Assembly (NCBI GenBank): GCA_902615625.1
Contig: CACMPM010000014.1
Coordinates: 1 to 37,260, forward strand
Reading direction: 5' to 3'
From: an uncultured Alphaproteobacteria bacterium
Lineage (GTDB): Bacteria > Pseudomonadota > Alphaproteobacteria > HIMB59 > GCA-002718135
DNA: 37,260 nucleotides
Both the position numbers and the translations under genes were made by a program. Under the pieces are notes generated by a model. That model did not search any database. It was given only the letters and a program-made list of their open reading frames with translations, and had not been told where the DNA came from. Position 1 is the first letter of the stretch; every line of letters begins with the position of its first letter. Of the stretch, positions 20,031 to 31,510 are shown one piece after another.

Positions 20031-20783
20031 ATGAATAATTACTCTGAAGAAGAATATAAAATTTTCAGCAGATTATTTATTTTAAAAGAATTTTCTGAAG
20101 AAAACCTAAAAAAATTATCAAATATAAAAATTGGTATTGTGGGTATGGGAGGTATAGGATGTCCTTTAAGTCAATATTTAGTTAACTCTGGAATAAAAGA
20201 ATTGTTAATAGTAGATGGAGACATTGTTGAAAAAAGTAATCTAAATAGACAAATTTTGTTTAATTTAAATGATATTGGAAAAAAAAAGGTTGATGTTGCA
20301 AAAAATAAATTACAATTAATCAATACTGAATGTAAAATTCATACTATTGATGAAAATATTAATTTTTTAAATTTAAATTCTTTAAATAAATGTTCTATAA
20401 TTGTTGATGCAACTGATGATTGGGCTAGTTCTAAATTATTAAATGAATATTGTCTTAAAAACTCAATCAATTTTTTATATTCTTCTGCTTTAAGACACGA
20501 TTTACAAATAATTCTTTTCAATAATTCAAATAAAAATAATCATCTATGTTTAAATTGTATCTTTCCCAACAAAGATGATATTGATCTTCCCAGATGTGAT
20601 GTAGTAGGTATTTCTGGAATTTCTGCAGGGTTAGCAGGTTTGATTGCTGCTCAAAAAATAATTAATTTCTATTTAAATTTAAAGGATGAAACTAATATAA
20701 TGACAATTTTTGATGGAAAAAAATTAAGCATTGATAATATTGTTATTAAAAGTAAACATGATTGTTATTTAAAATCAGCTTAA
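20031..20783 (+). CDS. ThiF/MoeB/HesA-family ubiquitin-like-protein adenylyltransferase
   Basis: An E1-like enzyme of 250 residues. It has the nucleotide-binding loop G38-M-G-G-I-G43, V-D-G-D-I-V-E, catalytic N72-R-Q74, D-A-T-D-D, one zinc CxxC (C173-L-N-C176) and C189 where MoeB and ThiF have the thiolation cysteine. The second zinc pair near the C-terminus is reduced to a single cysteine (C247). It has no rhodanese domain. Family members activate the C-terminal Gly-Gly of MoaD, ThiS or related sulfur carriers. No thiamine or molybdopterin gene is adjacent; neighbours are coaBC and fabA, so the partner cannot be assigned here. It starts 4 nt after coaBC. Confidence 0.88.
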   Translation: MNNYSEEEYKIFSRLFILKEFSEENLKKLSNIKIGIVGMGGIGCPLSQYLVNSGIKELLIVDGDIVEKSNLNRQILFNLNDIGKKKVDVAKNKLQLINTECKIHTIDENINFLNLNSLNKCSIIVDATDDWASSKLLNEYCLKNSINFLYSSALRHDLQIILFNNSNKNNHLCLNCIFPNKDDIDLPRCDVVGISGISAGLAGLIAAQKIINFYLNLKDETNIMTIFDGKKLSIDNIVIKSKHDCYLKSA

Positions 20784-20822
20784 GTTAATTGATAAATACA
20801 TAAAAAAAGTTTAATTAAAATT

Positions 20823-21329
20823 ATGAAACAAAATTCATTTACCTACGATCAATTAATTGATTGTGCAAAAGGTGTTCTTTTTGGCAAAGGGAATGCACAA
20901 CTTCCAATGCCTCCTATGTTAATGTTTGACAGAATTACTTCAATAAATGAGAATGGAGGAGTATTCGCTAAAGGTGAGGTTGTTGCGGAATTAGATATTA
21001 AAGAAGACTTATGGTTTTTTGAATGTCATTTTAAAGATGATCCAGTAATGCCGGGTTGTTTAGGTTTGGATGCTATGTGGCAATTACTCGGTTTTTATTT
21101 AGGATGGCTTGGTCAACCAGGAAAGGGTAGAGCTTTAGGAGTTGGTGAAGTTAAGTTTACTGGTCAAGTATTACAAAAAGTCAAAAAAGTAACTTATCAC
21201 ATATCTCTAAAAAGACTTATACTAAGAAAATTGATTTTAGGAGTTGGAGATGGTGTTTTAAAAGCTGATGGTGAAACAATTTATGAGGCTAAAGATATGA
21301 AAGTCGGTTTATTTTCACCTGAGAAATAA
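20823..21329 (+). CDS. fabA: 3-hydroxydecanoyl-ACP dehydratase/isomerase
   Basis: Dehydrates 3-hydroxydecanoyl-ACP and isomerises the product to cis-3-decenoyl-ACP, the branch point to unsaturated fatty acids. 168 residues against 171-172 in E. coli. The catalytic pair is H69 in F-E-C-H-F and D83 in [10 protein letters not shown], matching E. coli H70 and D84. A 39-bp AT-rich gap precedes it; a TTGATA at 20789 has no convincing -10 at the right distance. fabB follows after 3 nt. Confidence 0.96.
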   Translation: MKQNSFTYDQLIDCAKGVLFGKGNAQLPMPPMLMFDRITSINENGGVFAKGEVVAELDIKEDLWFFECHFKDDPVMPGCLGLDAMWQLLGFYLGWLGQPGKGRALGVGEVKFTGQVLQKVKKVTYHISLKRLILRKLILGVGDGVLKADGETIYEAKDMKVGLFSPEK

Positions 21330-21332
21330 GTA

Positions 21333-22550
21333 ATGAATAGAGTAGTAGTAACAGGTTTAGGTATAGTATCATGTATTGGTAATAATCAATCGGATGTTAT
21401 AGATAGTCTTAAAAATTTGAAATCTGGGATTACAAGTGCAGAAGAGTATAAGGAGTTTTCTTTTAGAAGTCTTGTACACGGTAAACCAAATATAGATATT
21501 AGTAACGAAATTGATAGAAGATTACTAAGGTTTATGGGTGATGGAGCTGCCTACAATTATATAGCTATGAAAGATGCTATAGACGACTCAGGACTGGAGG
21601 ATAGTGATATTTCAAATGAAATGACTGGTATAATTGTTGGTTCAGGTGGTCCATCTACACAAAATTTATTTAAGTCTTCTGAAATTGGGAAAAGTTCAGG
21701 TTCAAAAAAAATTGGACCATTTATGGTGCCAAGAGCAATGTCTAGTACAAATTCTGCAACTCTTGCGACTCCTTTTAAAATTAAAGGAGTTAACTATTCA
21801 ATTACTTCAGCATGTTCTACAAGTTCACATTGTATTGGTAATGCGTACGAACTAATTCAGATGGGAAAACAAAATATTGTTTTTGCTGGAGGAGGTGAAG
21901 AGCTCCATTGGACTTTATCAATTTTATTTGATGCAATGGGTGCTTTGTCATCAAAATATAATTCTACTCCAAACAAATCTTCAAGAGCATACGATGCAGA
22001 TAGAGATGGATTTGTAATTGCTGGTGGGGGTGGAACTTTAGTACTTGAAGAGTTAAAGCATGCAAAAGCTAGAGGTGCTAAAATATATGGTGAAATAACA
22101 GGATATGGAGCAACTTCAGATGGATACGATATGGTACAGCCTTCTGGAGAAGGAGCAGAGAGATGCATGAAGCAAGCATTAAAAAATATTGATGGTAAAA
22201 TTGATTATATAAATACACATGGAACAAGCACTCCAATAGGAGATGTAAAAGAATTGGAAGCAATCAAAAATGTTTTTGGTTCAAACATTCCTAAAATGAG
22301 TTCAACGAAATCTTTGACTGGTCATTCTTTAGGGGCAACTGGTGTGCATGAAGCAATTTATAGTTTATTGATGATGAAAAATAATTTTATTAGTGGTTCT
22401 GCTAATATTGATAATCTCGATGATAATGCCAAAGATTGTAATATTCTTTTAAAAACGGAAAATGACGTTGAAATTGAGCAAGTTATGTCAAATAGTTTTG
22501 GTTTTGGTGGTACAAATGCAACATTAGTATTTTCAAAATATCATGCTTAA
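21333..22550 (+). CDS. fabB: 3-oxoacyl-ACP synthase I
   Basis: Condensing enzyme of 405 residues that elongates the cis-3-decenoyl-ACP made by FabA. The thiolase-fold triad is C161 (S-A-C-S-T-S-S-H), H296 (N-T-H-G-T-S-T-P) and H331 ([10 protein letters not shown]). The C-terminal [10 protein letters not shown] motif is intact. FabB rather than FabF is inferred from the S-S-H-C-I-G sequence after the cysteine and coupling to fabA. Its end overlaps the fabI start by 8 nt. Confidence 0.95.
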   Translation: MNRVVVTGLGIVSCIGNNQSDVIDSLKNLKSGITSAEEYKEFSFRSLVHGKPNIDISNEIDRRLLRFMGDGAAYNYIAMKDAIDDSGLEDSDISNEMTGIIVGSGGPSTQNLFKSSEIGKSSGSKKIGPFMVPRAMSSTNSATLATPFKIKGVNYSITSACSTSSHCIGNAYELIQMGKQNIVFAGGGEELHWTLSILFDAMGALSSKYNSTPNKSSRAYDADRDGFVIAGGGGTLVLEELKHAKARGAKIYGEITGYGATSDGYDMVQPSGEGAERCMKQALKNIDGKIDYINTHGTSTPIGDVKELEAIKNVFGSNIPKMSSTKSLTGHSLGATGVHEAIYSLLMMKNNFISGSANIDNLDDNAKDCNILLKTENDVEIEQVMSNSFGFGGTNATLVFSKYHA

Positions 22551-23316
22551 AAATAAAAAAGGTTTAGTATTTGGTATTGCAAATAATCATTCAATTGCAT
22601 GGGGAATAGCAAAACAACTATCTGAAAATGGTGCTGAAATAGCCATTGGTTATCAAAATGAAATATTATTGAAGAGGGTGAAACCACTTTCTGAAGAAAT
22701 TAACTCAAAAATATTAATAGAATGTGATTTTAATAATGATGACTCAATAAACAAATCTGTAGATATTATAAAAAAAGAATGGGGCACAATTGATTTTATA
22801 ATTCATGCTGTTGCATTTGCAGATAAGTCAGAATTAAATGGTAGATATGTTGATACTACAAAGGATAATTTTATTAATTGTTTGGAAATATCATGTTTTT
22901 CTTTAACTAGTCTTGCAAGATATTTTGAACCTATAATGAATGATGGAGGAAGTATTCTCACCCTTACTTTTTATGGGTCAAATAAAGTAATACCAAATTA
23001 CAATTTAATGGGAATTGCAAAAGCCGCTTTAGAAACAAGTGTAAAATACTTAAGTGTGGATTTAGGCACAAAAAATATTCGTGTTAATGCAATCTCAGCA
23101 GGACCTATGAGAACAATTGCTGGCGCAGCAATAAATAATGCTAGGGAGGTATTTAAATTTACAGAAGAACATTCAGCATTGAAACGAAATGCAAAACTAG
23201 ATGAAATTGGTAAATCTGCTTTATACTTTGTTAGTGATTTATCTTCTGCAGTTACTGGTGAAGTACATTATGTTGACTGTGGTTACAATATTATTGGAAT
23301 GCCCAATAAGTTCTAA
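22543..23316 (+). CDS. fabI: Enoyl-ACP reductase, NADH type
   Basis: Completes each fatty-acid elongation round by reducing the 2-enoyl-ACP. 257 residues, short-chain-dehydrogenase fold. It begins with [15 protein letters not shown], the FabI-specific cofactor loop. The catalytic pair is Y153 and K160 in [10 protein letters not shown], and S-A-G-P-M-R-T marks the substrate loop. The residue aligned with E. coli Y146 is Phe (F143), followed by Tyr; that tyrosine is not catalytic. Last gene of the ubiE-coaBC-thiF-fabABI run; its stop overlaps the end of the convergent GDPD gene by 4 nt, leaving no room for a terminator. Confidence 0.95.
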   Translation: MLKNKKGLVFGIANNHSIAWGIAKQLSENGAEIAIGYQNEILLKRVKPLSEEINSKILIECDFNNDDSINKSVDIIKKEWGTIDFIIHAVAFADKSELNGRYVDTTKDNFINCLEISCFSLTSLARYFEPIMNDGGSILTLTFYGSNKVIPNYNLMGIAKAALETSVKYLSVDLGTKNIRVNAISAGPMRTIAGAAINNAREVFKFTEEHSALKRNAKLDEIGKSALYFVSDLSSAVTGEVHYVDCGYNIIGMPNKF

Positions 23317-24068
23317 AATTTTCCTAATAAATCTAAAGGATTATCAACAAAAATACTATCAACACCTAAGGAGAAAATATCATTAGCGCTAGATAAATTT
23401 ATATTTTTATCTGAATAAACAGTTATTGCCATATTGGATTCTTTAATTTTTTTTATAATATCAGCAGTAACAAGATCTATATTTAATCCACAAATTTTTA
23501 AATCATGATTAATTGATATACTAATCAAATCATCAATATTATATTCTTTAAAATCATCTAATAAAAAACTACGTATAGATTGAGGGTAAATTTTTGAAAT
23601 TTCTAAAATAGAAATCATATCAAATGAGGAGAAAAAAATATCTATTTGATTAATATTTTTTATAATTTTATATATTTGATAAACATTTTCTTTTTCAAAC
23701 TTTTTATTGGGTTTTAATTCGATATTTAAATTACCATTATAATTAGAACACAAACTAAGAATATCTTCTAACTTTGGAACAAAAATATTTGTATTTTCTT
23801 TATAAAAAAATTTTCCCGCATCCAGTTTTTTTATGTTCTCATAATCATAATCAATTGCAAGTCCACTTCCATTAGTAGTTCTATCAAGTGTGTCATCATG
23901 TAATAAAATTGGAACTCTGTCTTTAGAAATCTTAACATCTATTTCTACAAAACTTAAACCTAAATCGAATGCCTTTAAGATAGATTCTAAAGTGTTTTCT
24001 GGACACAGATCTCTTACACCTCTGTGCCCAATTAACTTAGGTAATTTAAGTGTTTTCTTCTGCGTCAA
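23313..24068 (-). CDS. Glycerophosphodiester phosphodiesterase, cytoplasmic UgpQ type
   Basis: A 251-residue TIM-barrel enzyme that hydrolyses glycerophosphodiesters to glycerol 3-phosphate and an alcohol. Motifs are G-H15-R16-G, P-E-N-T, the metal ligands E42-I-D44, and L-L-H57-D-D-T-L-D-R-T. No signal peptide is visible, so it probably acts in the cytoplasm on phospholipid head-group debris. Its start lies 23 nt inside the end of pnp; the barrel begins at residue 9, so no much later start is possible. Reading through from pnp is likely. Confidence 0.9.
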   Translation of the reverse strand: MTQKKTLKLPKLIGHRGVRDLCPENTLESILKAFDLGLSFVEIDVKISKDRVPILLHDDTLDRTTNGSGLAIDYDYENIKKLDAGKFFYKENTNIFVPKLEDILSLCSNYNGNLNIELKPNKKFEKENVYQIYKIIKNINQIDIFFSSFDMISILEISKIYPQSIRSFLLDDFKEYNIDDLISISINHDLKICGLNIDLVTADIIKKIKESNMAITVYSDKNINLSSANDIFSLGVDSIFVDNPLDLLGKF

Positions 24069-26139
24069 CTGCTTTCATAGAAAGTTTTATTTTTCCTCTT
24101 GAGTCGATATCCAATACTTTTACTTTAACGATATCTCCTTCACTAATGACATCTTCAACTTTCTCTACTCTTTCATTTTTTAATTGACTAATATGAACAA
24201 GACCATCTGTAGATCCCATGAAATTAACAAAAGCACCAAAGTCCATTATCTTTATAACTTTACCGTCATAAATTTTACCAATCTCTGGCTCTTCGACAAT
24301 ACCTTTGATCCATTCTAATGCATCATTTCCAGATTTTTGATCTACAGCTGCAATACTCACTAAACCTTCATCGTTAATTTCAATTTTGGCTCCAGTTGTT
24401 TCAGATATTTCTCTAATAACTGCTCCTCCTTTACCAATAACTTCTCTAATTTTATCTTTGTTTATTTGTAGATTAGTTATTGTTGGCGCGTATTGAGATA
24501 TCGATTGATTAGGTTTATCAATTGCTTTAGCCATTTCACCAAGTATATGGAAGCGTCCATCTTTAGCTTGCGCTAATGCTTCTTCCATAATTTCAGCTGT
24601 GATACTAGTTATTTTAATATCCATTTGTAATGAAGTTATTCCTTCAGAAGTTCCTGCTACTTTAAAATCCATATCACCAAGATGATCTTCATCACCAAGT
24701 ATATCTGATAATATCACATATTTATCATTCTCTTTAATTAGGCCCATTGCGATACCTGCTACTGGTCTTTCTAAAGGCACTCCTGCATCCATTAAAGACA
24801 TTGAGGTACCACAAACAGTTGCCATAGAGCTAGATCCATTAGATTCTGTAATTTCAGATACAACTCTATAAGTGTAAGGAAACTTTTCTTTTGAAGGTAA
24901 CATTGGGTGAATAGCTCTCCAGGCTAATTTTCCATGTCCTATTTCTCTTCTACTGGTAGAACCTATTCTTCCAACTTCTCCAACAGAGTAAGGTGGAAAA
25001 TTGTAATGCAACATAAAGTTCTCTGTATATTCACCATCAATTGCATCTATTCTTTGCTCGTCTTGTCCAGTTCCCAAAGTTGAAACTACAAGAGCTTGTG
25101 TTTCTCCTCTTGTAAATAATGCAGAACCATGAGTTCTTTCTAAAACTCCAGTTTCACAAACAATTGGACGGACTGTTTTTGTGTCTCTTCCATCAATTCT
25201 ATTACCAGTATTAATTAATTCTCCTCTAACTATATCTTTTTCTACATTTTTTATGGCATCTGAAACCAATACTGGTGAGAGTGTTTCACTTACAAATTTT
25301 TCAGAAATTTCATTTCGTAACGAAGATAATTTTTCTGATCTTTTTTGTTTTTCAGTTATTTTATAAGCATCTATAAAATCTTTACCAAAGTCTTCGTTGA
25401 TCTTAGATGGTAGATTTTTAATTTCTTCATCTTTTTCTTTAAGTACCCAAGGTTCTTTTGCCGCTTTTTTAGCTAAGGAAATTATTGCTTCAATCACTGT
25501 TTTATAATTTTCTTGACCAAGAACTACTGCATCTAGCATTTGTTTTTCTGAAAGCTCGTGAGCTTCAGACTCGATCATTAGTACACCTTCCTTAGTCCCT
25601 GCCAATACTAATTCTAGTTTAGAATTTGATAATTGACCCTTATTCGGGTTAACAACAAACTCATCATCTATAAAACCAATCTTAATTGCTCCGATTGGGC
25701 CTAAAAATGGCAAACCAGATAAAGTTAATGCAGCACTTGCTGCTACCATTGCTACAACATCTGAGTCATTTTCTTGATCATGTGATAATACAGTACAAGT
25801 AACTTGGGTCTCATTTTTAAAATCTTTATGAAATAAAGGTCTAACTGGCCTATCAATTAATCGAGAAACTAATGTTTCTTTTTCAGTTGGTCTTGCCTCT
25901 CTTTTAAAAAAACCACCAGGTATTTTTCCTACAGAATAATATTTTTCTTGATAATTTACTGTTAAGGGGAAAAAATCCATATCAGGGTTTGCTTCTTTTG
26001 CAGCAACTACATTACACATAACTGTCGTACCACCATAAGTGGCTATAACTGTTGAATCAGCTTGTCTTGCTATTTTTCCAGTTTCTAATTTAAGTGTTCT
26101 TCCAGCCCATTCAATTTCTACATTTTTCACATCAAACAT
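24046..26139 (-). CDS. pnp: Polyribonucleotide nucleotidyltransferase (PNPase)
   Basis: Phosphorolytic 3'-5' exoribonuclease of mRNA decay. 697 residues, the normal size. Two RNase PH domains (about 10-230 and 320-540) are joined by a helical linker; the second contains [16 protein letters not shown] with the catalytic aspartates. A KH domain (I-G-K-G-G-A-V-I-R) and an S1 domain ([13 protein letters not shown]) close the protein. It lies 22 nt after rpsO, the usual pairing. In E. coli pnp is autoregulated through RNase III cleavage of a leader hairpin; no such hairpin is apparent in this short gap. Confidence 0.97.
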   Translation of the reverse strand: MFDVKNVEIEWAGRTLKLETGKIARQADSTVIATYGGTTVMCNVVAAKEANPDMDFFPLTVNYQEKYYSVGKIPGGFFKREARPTEKETLVSRLIDRPVRPLFHKDFKNETQVTCTVLSHDQENDSDVVAMVAASAALTLSGLPFLGPIGAIKIGFIDDEFVVNPNKGQLSNSKLELVLAGTKEGVLMIESEAHELSEKQMLDAVVLGQENYKTVIEAIISLAKKAAKEPWVLKEKDEEIKNLPSKINEDFGKDFIDAYKITEKQKRSEKLSSLRNEISEKFVSETLSPVLVSDAIKNVEKDIVRGELINTGNRIDGRDTKTVRPIVCETGVLERTHGSALFTRGETQALVVSTLGTGQDEQRIDAIDGEYTENFMLHYNFPPYSVGEVGRIGSTSRREIGHGKLAWRAIHPMLPSKEKFPYTYRVVSEITESNGSSSMATVCGTSMSLMDAGVPLERPVAGIAMGLIKENDKYVILSDILGDEDHLGDMDFKVAGTSEGITSLQMDIKITSITAEIMEEALAQAKDGRFHILGEMAKAIDKPNQSISQYAPTITNLQINKDKIREVIGKGGAVIREISETTGAKIEINDEGLVSIAAVDQKSGNDALEWIKGIVEEPEIGKIYDGKVIKIMDFGAFVNFMGSTDGLVHISQLKNERVEKVEDVISEGDIVKVKVLDIDSRGKIKLSMKAVDAEENT

Positions 26140-26161
26140 AATTTTTATTTATCCTCTTTTT

Positions 26162-26431
26162 TTAACCTCTAATATTTAATTTTTTTATTAAATCTGAGTA
26201 TTCAGATTTATTTTTGTTAGATAGGTAGTTTAATAATTTTTTTCTTTTATTAACTAATGATACTAATCCTCTTTTTGAGTGATTATCTTTATTGTGAGTC
26301 TTAAAATGTTCAGTTAAATTTTTTATTCTTTCTGTTAAAACTGCTATCTGAACACCTGCTGATCCAGTATCTTTTTCATTTTTAGAAAATTCATTAATAA
26401 GATTTTTTTTATTTTCTTTTGTTATCGACAT
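26162..26431 (-). CDS. rpsO: 30S ribosomal protein S15
   Basis: An 89-residue four-helix ribosomal protein, exact family length, with [27 protein letters not shown] and the H-S-K-R-G-L loop contacting 16S rRNA. Located between truB and pnp as usual. A good ribosome binding site precedes it. Confidence 0.97.
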   Translation of the reverse strand: MSITKENKKNLINEFSKNEKDTGSAGVQIAVLTERIKNLTEHFKTHNKDNHSKRGLVSLVNKRKKLLNYLSNKNKSEYSDLIKKLNIRG

Positions 26432-26435
26432 CGGT

Positions 26436-26441
26436 TCTCCT
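26436..26441 (-). promoter_or_regulatory. Shine-Dalgarno site for rpsO
   Basis: On the minus strand AGGAGA (26441-26436) ends four bases before the rpsO ATG and overlaps the stop codon of truB, so rpsO is probably translated efficiently within the operon. Confidence 0.65.
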
Positions 26442-27345
26442 ATATTAATATTTTATTTGGTTTAAACAAATTACCCTCTAATTTGCCTATTGAGACAATG
26501 TCTCCATTCTTAAATAAAAAAATATTTTTTTTATCTAAGTTTATTGACGAAGGGTTTATAATTTTTCTTTCATCAATTTTAATAGATCTTCCAAAAGATA
26601 AATTTTCAATATCTAATTTTTCTTCAATTTCATAAGCCAAGATGTCGTCCAGCATAGAAATTGTAGTGGAGATACAATTAATTTCTTTGAGCGTTTGTCC
26701 TATTTTTAGAAGATCGTCCAGTAAAATCGAATTTTTTTCACTGAATTTACCTACTTTTGACCTTTTCAATGAAGAAATGTGTCCATATGTTTTAAGATCT
26801 ATAGCTAAATCACGAGCTAGACTTCTAACATAAAAGCCCTGCCCACATAAAATTTTAAATGATGTTTTGTTAATACTGTGATCAGTAATACACAGATCTT
26901 CGATAAAAACTTTTTTTGGTTTAATTGTAAATTTTTTATTTTCTCTAAATAATTTATAAGCTCTTTTACCATTTATTTTAATTGCTGAAACTTTTGGAGG
27001 TGCCTGACTTATAAAGCCAATATAATTAATAATTTTTTTTTCTATTTCTTTTCTTTTAGGTAGGTAACTTGATTCAAATAAAGTTTCACCCTCAGCATCA
27101 TCTGTTGTTGTTTGAATGCCCCAAGTTACTGTAAACTCATATTCTTTGTTCATATTGCTAATATATGAAATTAGTTTTGTTGCTTTTCCTATAGCTATTG
27201 GTAACACACCTTCTGCCATAGGATCTAAAGTACCCGCATGACCAATTTTATCAATTGAAAATTTTTTTTTTATAGAATTAATAGCTTTAAAAGAGGTAAT
27301 ATTTTTAGGTTTATATAAATTTATCCAACCTTGTTTTGAAATCAT
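26440..27345 (-). CDS. truB: tRNA pseudouridine-55 synthase
   Basis: Makes pseudouridine 55 in the T-loop of tRNAs. 301 residues. The catalytic D41 sits in [12 protein letters not shown], and [10 protein letters not shown] is the second family motif. The last approximately 80 residues form the less conserved PUA-like tail. Its start codon shares bases with the rbfA stop (one-base overlap). Confidence 0.95.
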   Translation of the reverse strand: MISKQGWINLYKPKNITSFKAINSIKKKFSIDKIGHAGTLDPMAEGVLPIAIGKATKLISYISNMNKEYEFTVTWGIQTTTDDAEGETLFESSYLPKRKEIEKKIINYIGFISQAPPKVSAIKINGKRAYKLFRENKKFTIKPKKVFIEDLCITDHSINKTSFKILCGQGFYVRSLARDLAIDLKTYGHISSLKRSKVGKFSEKNSILLDDLLKIGQTLKEINCISTTISMLDDILAYEIEEKLDIENLSFGRSIKIDERKIINPSSINLDKKNIFLFKNGDIVSIGKLEGNLFKPNKILI

Positions 27346-27710
27346 TACTTAATATCTCTTAAGACTTTTTTATTTAATAAAAGGTTTTCAATTTTTTCCG
27401 CTTCATCAAATGTATCATCTAAATAAAAAGAAAGTTTTGGTGTAAATTTTGAATTGATTTTTGATTTTGATAGAAATTTTTGAAAAATATATTTTCTATC
27501 TTTTAAAACTTCTAAAATTTGTATTTTGTTCTTACCGCCAAGAGGCATGAAATATACATTTGCTATCTTTAAGTCCTTAGACATTCTGACCAATGAGATT
27601 GTGATGGATGAAGAGTTGATATTTTCGTCAAAAAAATCTTCTTTTAATAAACAATCACTTAGTAATGACCTTATTAGTTCACCAAATCTAATTTGCCTCT
27701 GCGTATCCAT
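27345..27710 (-). CDS. rbfA: Ribosome-binding factor A
   Basis: A 121-residue KH-fold protein that matures the 16S rRNA 5' end in 30S subunits. Recognised by the start R-Q-I-R-F-G-E-L-I-R, the central V-R-M-S-K-D-L-K-I-A-N-V-Y-F-M-P-L-G strand and the end P-K-L-S-F-Y-L-D-D-T-F-D-E-A. Position between infB and truB confirms it. Confidence 0.94.
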   Translation of the reverse strand: MDTQRQIRFGELIRSLLSDCLLKEDFFDENINSSSITISLVRMSKDLKIANVYFMPLGGKNKIQILEVLKDRKYIFQKFLSKSKINSKFTPKLSFYLDDTFDEAEKIENLLLNKKVLRDIK

Positions 27711-27722
27711 TGTAAAAAAACA

Positions 27723-29963
27723 TTATAACTTTCTACTTGTAGAAACTTCTTCAAATGTTTCAATGATATCACCTACTTTTATATCGCTATAATTATCAAG
27801 CATTACACCGCATTCGAAACCAGACTTAACTTCAGATACCTCTTCCTTAAATCTTTTTAAACTACTAATTTGTCCTTTATGAATTACAATATTATCTCTA
27901 AGAATTCTTATCTTTGATTTTCTAGAAATAAGACCCTCTTTAACCATACAACCTGCTATATTTCCAACTTTGGAAATATTAAACACCTCTCTGATTTCTA
28001 CATTACCTGTTATATTTTCAGAAATATCAGGCTTTAATAAGCCAGTTAAAAGATTTTTTACATCATCAATAAGCTCGTAAATAATTGAATAATATTTAAT
28101 ATCGACACCATCTCTTTTTGCTATATCTCTTGCATGAGGTAGTGCCCTAACATTAAAACCAACAATAAAACCTTTTCCAGAACCAGCTAAAGTAACATCA
28201 CTCTCAGTAATTGCTCCCACACCTTTATAAATAACATTGACCTTAACTTCATCAGTTGAAAGTTTAGTTATTGAATTTTCAATTGCTTCTGCAGAACCTT
28301 GGACATCAGTTTTAATTACTACTGGAAGACTTGTTGCTTCACCTTTATTAATCTGGGCAAACATCTCTTCAACGTTAGATTTAGCCACTGTATTTTTTTG
28401 AATTTGTAGTTTACTTGATCTAAATTCTGCAATCTTACGCGCAATACTTTCGTTTTCAACTACAATAAAATCATCACCAGCTAATGGGTTAGAATCAAAT
28501 CCCAGAACTTCAACTGGTACTGATGGTTCAGCTTGTTTTATATTTATACCTTTGTCATTAATTAAAGCTTTAACTTTCCCCCACTCAGATCCTGATACAA
28601 AAATATCACTTACTTTTAGTGTTCCTTTTTGTACTAGGATAGTTGCAACTGAGCCTCTACCTTTTTCTAGTTTAGACTCAATTACAGATCCTCTAGCTTT
28701 TCTATCAGGATTAGCCTTGAGATTAAGAAGGTCTGCTTGTAAATGAATCGCTTCTTCTAGCTTATCTAAATTTGTGCCTTTAGTTGCTGACACTTCAATA
28801 TCTAAAACTTCACCACTTAGTTTTTCAACAATTACTTCATGACTAAGTAATTCATTTCTAACTTTATCAGGATCTGCTCCTTGAAGATCAATTTTATTAA
28901 TAGCAACAATTATTGGAACCTCAGCAGATTTTGCATGAGCAATAGATTCGATTGTTTGAGGTTTAATTCCATCATCAGCTGCCACAACGAGTATAACTAT
29001 ATCAGTTGTCTTAGATCCCCTAGCTCGCATATTTGAGAAAGCAGCATGTCCCGGTGTGTCAATAAATGTAATTTTTTTATTATTATTATCGATTTGATAC
29101 GCACCAATGTGTTGAGTAATACCACCGGCTTCCCCAGACACTATATTAGTTTTTCTAAAGGCATCAAGTAATGAAGTTTTCCCATGATCAACATGACCCA
29201 TGATTGTTACCACTGGAGCTCTTTTTTTAAGACTATCTTCTTGATCTTCGAAATCTTTAATATCATTTAATACATCATCATCTTTAACTACGTTTACTTT
29301 ATGACCTAGCTCTTCAGCAACTAATTGCGCAGTATCAGATTCCAAAGATTGCGTAGCATTTGCCATAACTCCCATTTTCATTAGAACCTTAACTACATCT
29401 GCAGTTTTTTCTGCCATTCTGTTCGCTAAATCTTGAACAGTAATAAAATCAGGAATCGATATTTCTCTGGAAATTTTACTTTCATCTTCATCGTTTGCTG
29501 ATTTTAGTTTTTCTTTTTCTCTGGCTCTTCTAATTTTAGCTAAGCTAGGAAATTTATCAAATTCTTGTTCTTCTTGTTCTAATATCTTTTTAGCATCAGA
29601 TTTACTAAAATCATCTTCAAGTGGACGAAGGGTTGATTTTTTTTGCTGAGTTTTTTTATCTACATTTTTTTTATTTTTATTTTCAAAATTCCTGGTTTTA
29701 TTAGGAGAGGAAAAGTTTGGTTGTGGTGAGGAATTTATACCTGGTCTCGGAGTCCTTAAACTAGATGATCCTCTAAAATTAGACTGTGTTGTAGATGAGC
29801 TCTTTTGTTGATTATTTTTATTTTTAAAAACAATCTGTATTGTTTTTTTACTACCGCTGCTCCTAGATTTGTCACCTGCTGGACCAAGATTTTTTCTTAT
29901 TTGAAGTCTTCCTGATGACGATAGTTTTAGTGGTTTTTTCTTATTACCTTTGTCTTTATCCAA
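27723..29963 (-). CDS. infB: Translation initiation factor IF-2
   Basis: GTPase that brings fMet-tRNA to the 30S subunit. 746 residues. A low-complexity Lys/Ser/Asn-rich N-terminal region (1-160) includes an IF2-associated segment near 10-48. The IF2 N-domain (about 170-230) precedes the G domain: G256-H-V-D-H-G-K-T263, D302-T-P-G-H306 and N356-K-I-D359. Domains II-IV follow. The N-terminal extension is shorter than in many large-genome alphaproteobacteria. Starts 2 nt after the nusA stop, without an intervening ylxR gene. Confidence 0.96.
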   Translation of the reverse strand: MDKDKGNKKKPLKLSSSGRLQIRKNLGPAGDKSRSSGSKKTIQIVFKNKNNQQKSSSTTQSNFRGSSSLRTPRPGINSSPQPNFSSPNKTRNFENKNKKNVDKKTQQKKSTLRPLEDDFSKSDAKKILEQEEQEFDKFPSLAKIRRAREKEKLKSANDEDESKISREISIPDFITVQDLANRMAEKTADVVKVLMKMGVMANATQSLESDTAQLVAEELGHKVNVVKDDDVLNDIKDFEDQEDSLKKRAPVVTIMGHVDHGKTSLLDAFRKTNIVSGEAGGITQHIGAYQIDNNNKKITFIDTPGHAAFSNMRARGSKTTDIVILVVAADDGIKPQTIESIAHAKSAEVPIIVAINKIDLQGADPDKVRNELLSHEVIVEKLSGEVLDIEVSATKGTNLDKLEEAIHLQADLLNLKANPDRKARGSVIESKLEKGRGSVATILVQKGTLKVSDIFVSGSEWGKVKALINDKGINIKQAEPSVPVEVLGFDSNPLAGDDFIVVENESIARKIAEFRSSKLQIQKNTVAKSNVEEMFAQINKGEATSLPVVIKTDVQGSAEAIENSITKLSTDEVKVNVIYKGVGAITESDVTLAGSGKGFIVGFNVRALPHARDIAKRDGVDIKYYSIIYELIDDVKNLLTGLLKPDISENITGNVEIREVFNISKVGNIAGCMVKEGLISRKSKIRILRDNIVIHKGQISSLKRFKEEVSEVKSGFECGVMLDNYSDIKVGDIIETFEEVSTSRKL

Positions 29964-29965
29964 TT

Positions 29966-31504
29966 TTAATCCTTATTTTGCTCTTCAGACCAGAAACTTC
30001 TTGCCTCCATTATCATGTTGTTGGCTATTTCTTCATCAATGTCTAATTGTTTTAAAATACCTTCTTCTTTATCTATGAGTTCAAATGTAGCTAAATCAGC
30101 AAAATCATTAACATTGAGAATATTAGATTTTGCAAGTTCTGCTAAAATACTATTATTCATTCCTTTTAAGTTTTTTAATTTTTCATCACTAATTTTTTCT
30201 TCAATTAGTTTTTTGTCGGATTCTTCCTTTTCTTGTATAAAATTTTTTGATCTATCAATTATTTCTTGAGCTAAGCTAGAATCAAATCCTTCTATTCTTT
30301 CCAAATTTTCTAAAGTTTCTAAAGCAATAGACTCAACAGTTGTATAACCATCAGTAACAAGCAACTGAGCAATAACATCTTCTACATCTAGAGTTTCAGT
30401 TAACAAAATACTTTTTTCCTTAAATTCTTGTTGTCTTCTTTCTGCTTCTTCATCTTCAGTTAAGATATCTATTTCTAAACTAGTTAAATTAGAAGCAAGT
30501 TTTACATTTTGTCCTTTTCTTCCTATCGCTAAACTTAACTGATCATCAGGTATTACAACTTCAACTTTATTTTTTTCTTCATATAAAAAAATCTTACTTA
30601 CCTCTGCAGGAGCAAGTGCATTTGCTAAAAAAGTAGCTTGATTATCTGACCAAGTAACGATATCTATTTTTTCACCTTGTAATTCATTAACTACGGCTTG
30701 TACTCTTGAACCTCTCATTCCAACACAAGCACCTACCGGATCAATGGTAGAATCCTCTGTAAAAACACTAATTTTTGCTCTTGAGCCAGGGTCCCTAGCA
30801 ACACTTTTTACAACAATTACACCCTCATATATTTCAGGAACTTCTTGAAAAAATAATTTTGATAGAAATTGAGGATGAGTTCTTGATAAAAAAACTTGAT
30901 AGCCTTTAATATCATTTTTTACCTCATATATGTAAGCTCTTACTCTGTCTCCATTTTTAAACGTTTCTCTTGGAATGAGTTCTTCTCTTTTAATTATTGC
31001 TTCGCTCTTACCTAAATCTACAATTAAATTTCCAAATTCAGTTCTTTTAACTATACCAACTGCTATTTCACCAACTTTATCTTTATATTCTTCATATTGA
31101 TTAGATTTGTCAGCCTCTCTTACCTTTTGAATTATCACTCCTTTTGCATTTTGTGCAGCAACTCTTCCTAATTCAATTGGAGGGAGTTCTTTAATAATGA
31201 ACTCTCCTAAACCGATATTTGGATTGGTTTTTTTTGCATCTTCTAAAAGAATTTGCCTAGATTGAAACTCTTCTTCAATATTTTCCACAACTTCCAAATA
31301 AGAATTAAGTTTAATATCCCCTGTGCTTCTATCAATAGATATTCTTATATCAATCTCTTGGCCATATTTTACTCTTGCAGCTTTTTCTAATGCTTGTTCC
31401 ATTGCAGAAAAAACTGAATCTTGATCAATATTCTTTTCTTGCGCTACATTAGATGCAACTTGAAGCATCTCTTCTCTAATTACATTATATTTTTTTTTAG
31501 CCAT
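29966..31504 (-). CDS. nusA: Transcription termination/antitermination factor NusA
   Basis: RNA polymerase-associated pausing, termination and antitermination factor of 512 residues. Domain order: N-terminal RNAP-binding domain (1-130), S1 (about 135-200), KH1 with D-P-V-G-A-C-V-G-M-R-G-S-R-V, KH2 with L-A-I-G-R-K-G-Q-N-V, then two helical acidic repeats (about 370-505). Acidic C-terminal repeats are as in E. coli and other alphaproteobacteria. The ATG lies 6 nt after the T-tract of a perfect hairpin and has no Shine-Dalgarno. The rimP gene that normally precedes nusA is missing; trmB is there instead. Confidence 0.96.
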   Translation of the reverse strand: MAKKKYNVIREEMLQVASNVAQEKNIDQDSVFSAMEQALEKAARVKYGQEIDIRISIDRSTGDIKLNSYLEVVENIEEEFQSRQILLEDAKKTNPNIGLGEFIIKELPPIELGRVAAQNAKGVIIQKVREADKSNQYEEYKDKVGEIAVGIVKRTEFGNLIVDLGKSEAIIKREELIPRETFKNGDRVRAYIYEVKNDIKGYQVFLSRTHPQFLSKLFFQEVPEIYEGVIVVKSVARDPGSRAKISVFTEDSTIDPVGACVGMRGSRVQAVVNELQGEKIDIVTWSDNQATFLANALAPAEVSKIFLYEEKNKVEVVIPDDQLSLAIGRKGQNVKLASNLTSLEIDILTEDEEAERRQQEFKEKSILLTETLDVEDVIAQLLVTDGYTTVESIALETLENLERIEGFDSSLAQEIIDRSKNFIQEKEESDKKLIEEKISDEKLKNLKGMNNSILAELAKSNILNVNDFADLATFELIDKEEGILKQLDIDEEIANNMIMEARSFWSEEQNKD

Positions 31505-31510
31505 ATTTAT

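Noticed and set aside
20784-20822. Promoter directly before fabA
   Set aside because: TTGATA at 20789 has no acceptable -10 at 16-18 bp; fabA may be transcribed from further upstream.
21634-22263. Several open frames overlapping fabB in other frames
   Set aside because: They have no recognisable motifs and lie inside a gene with an unambiguous product; they are reading-frame shadows.
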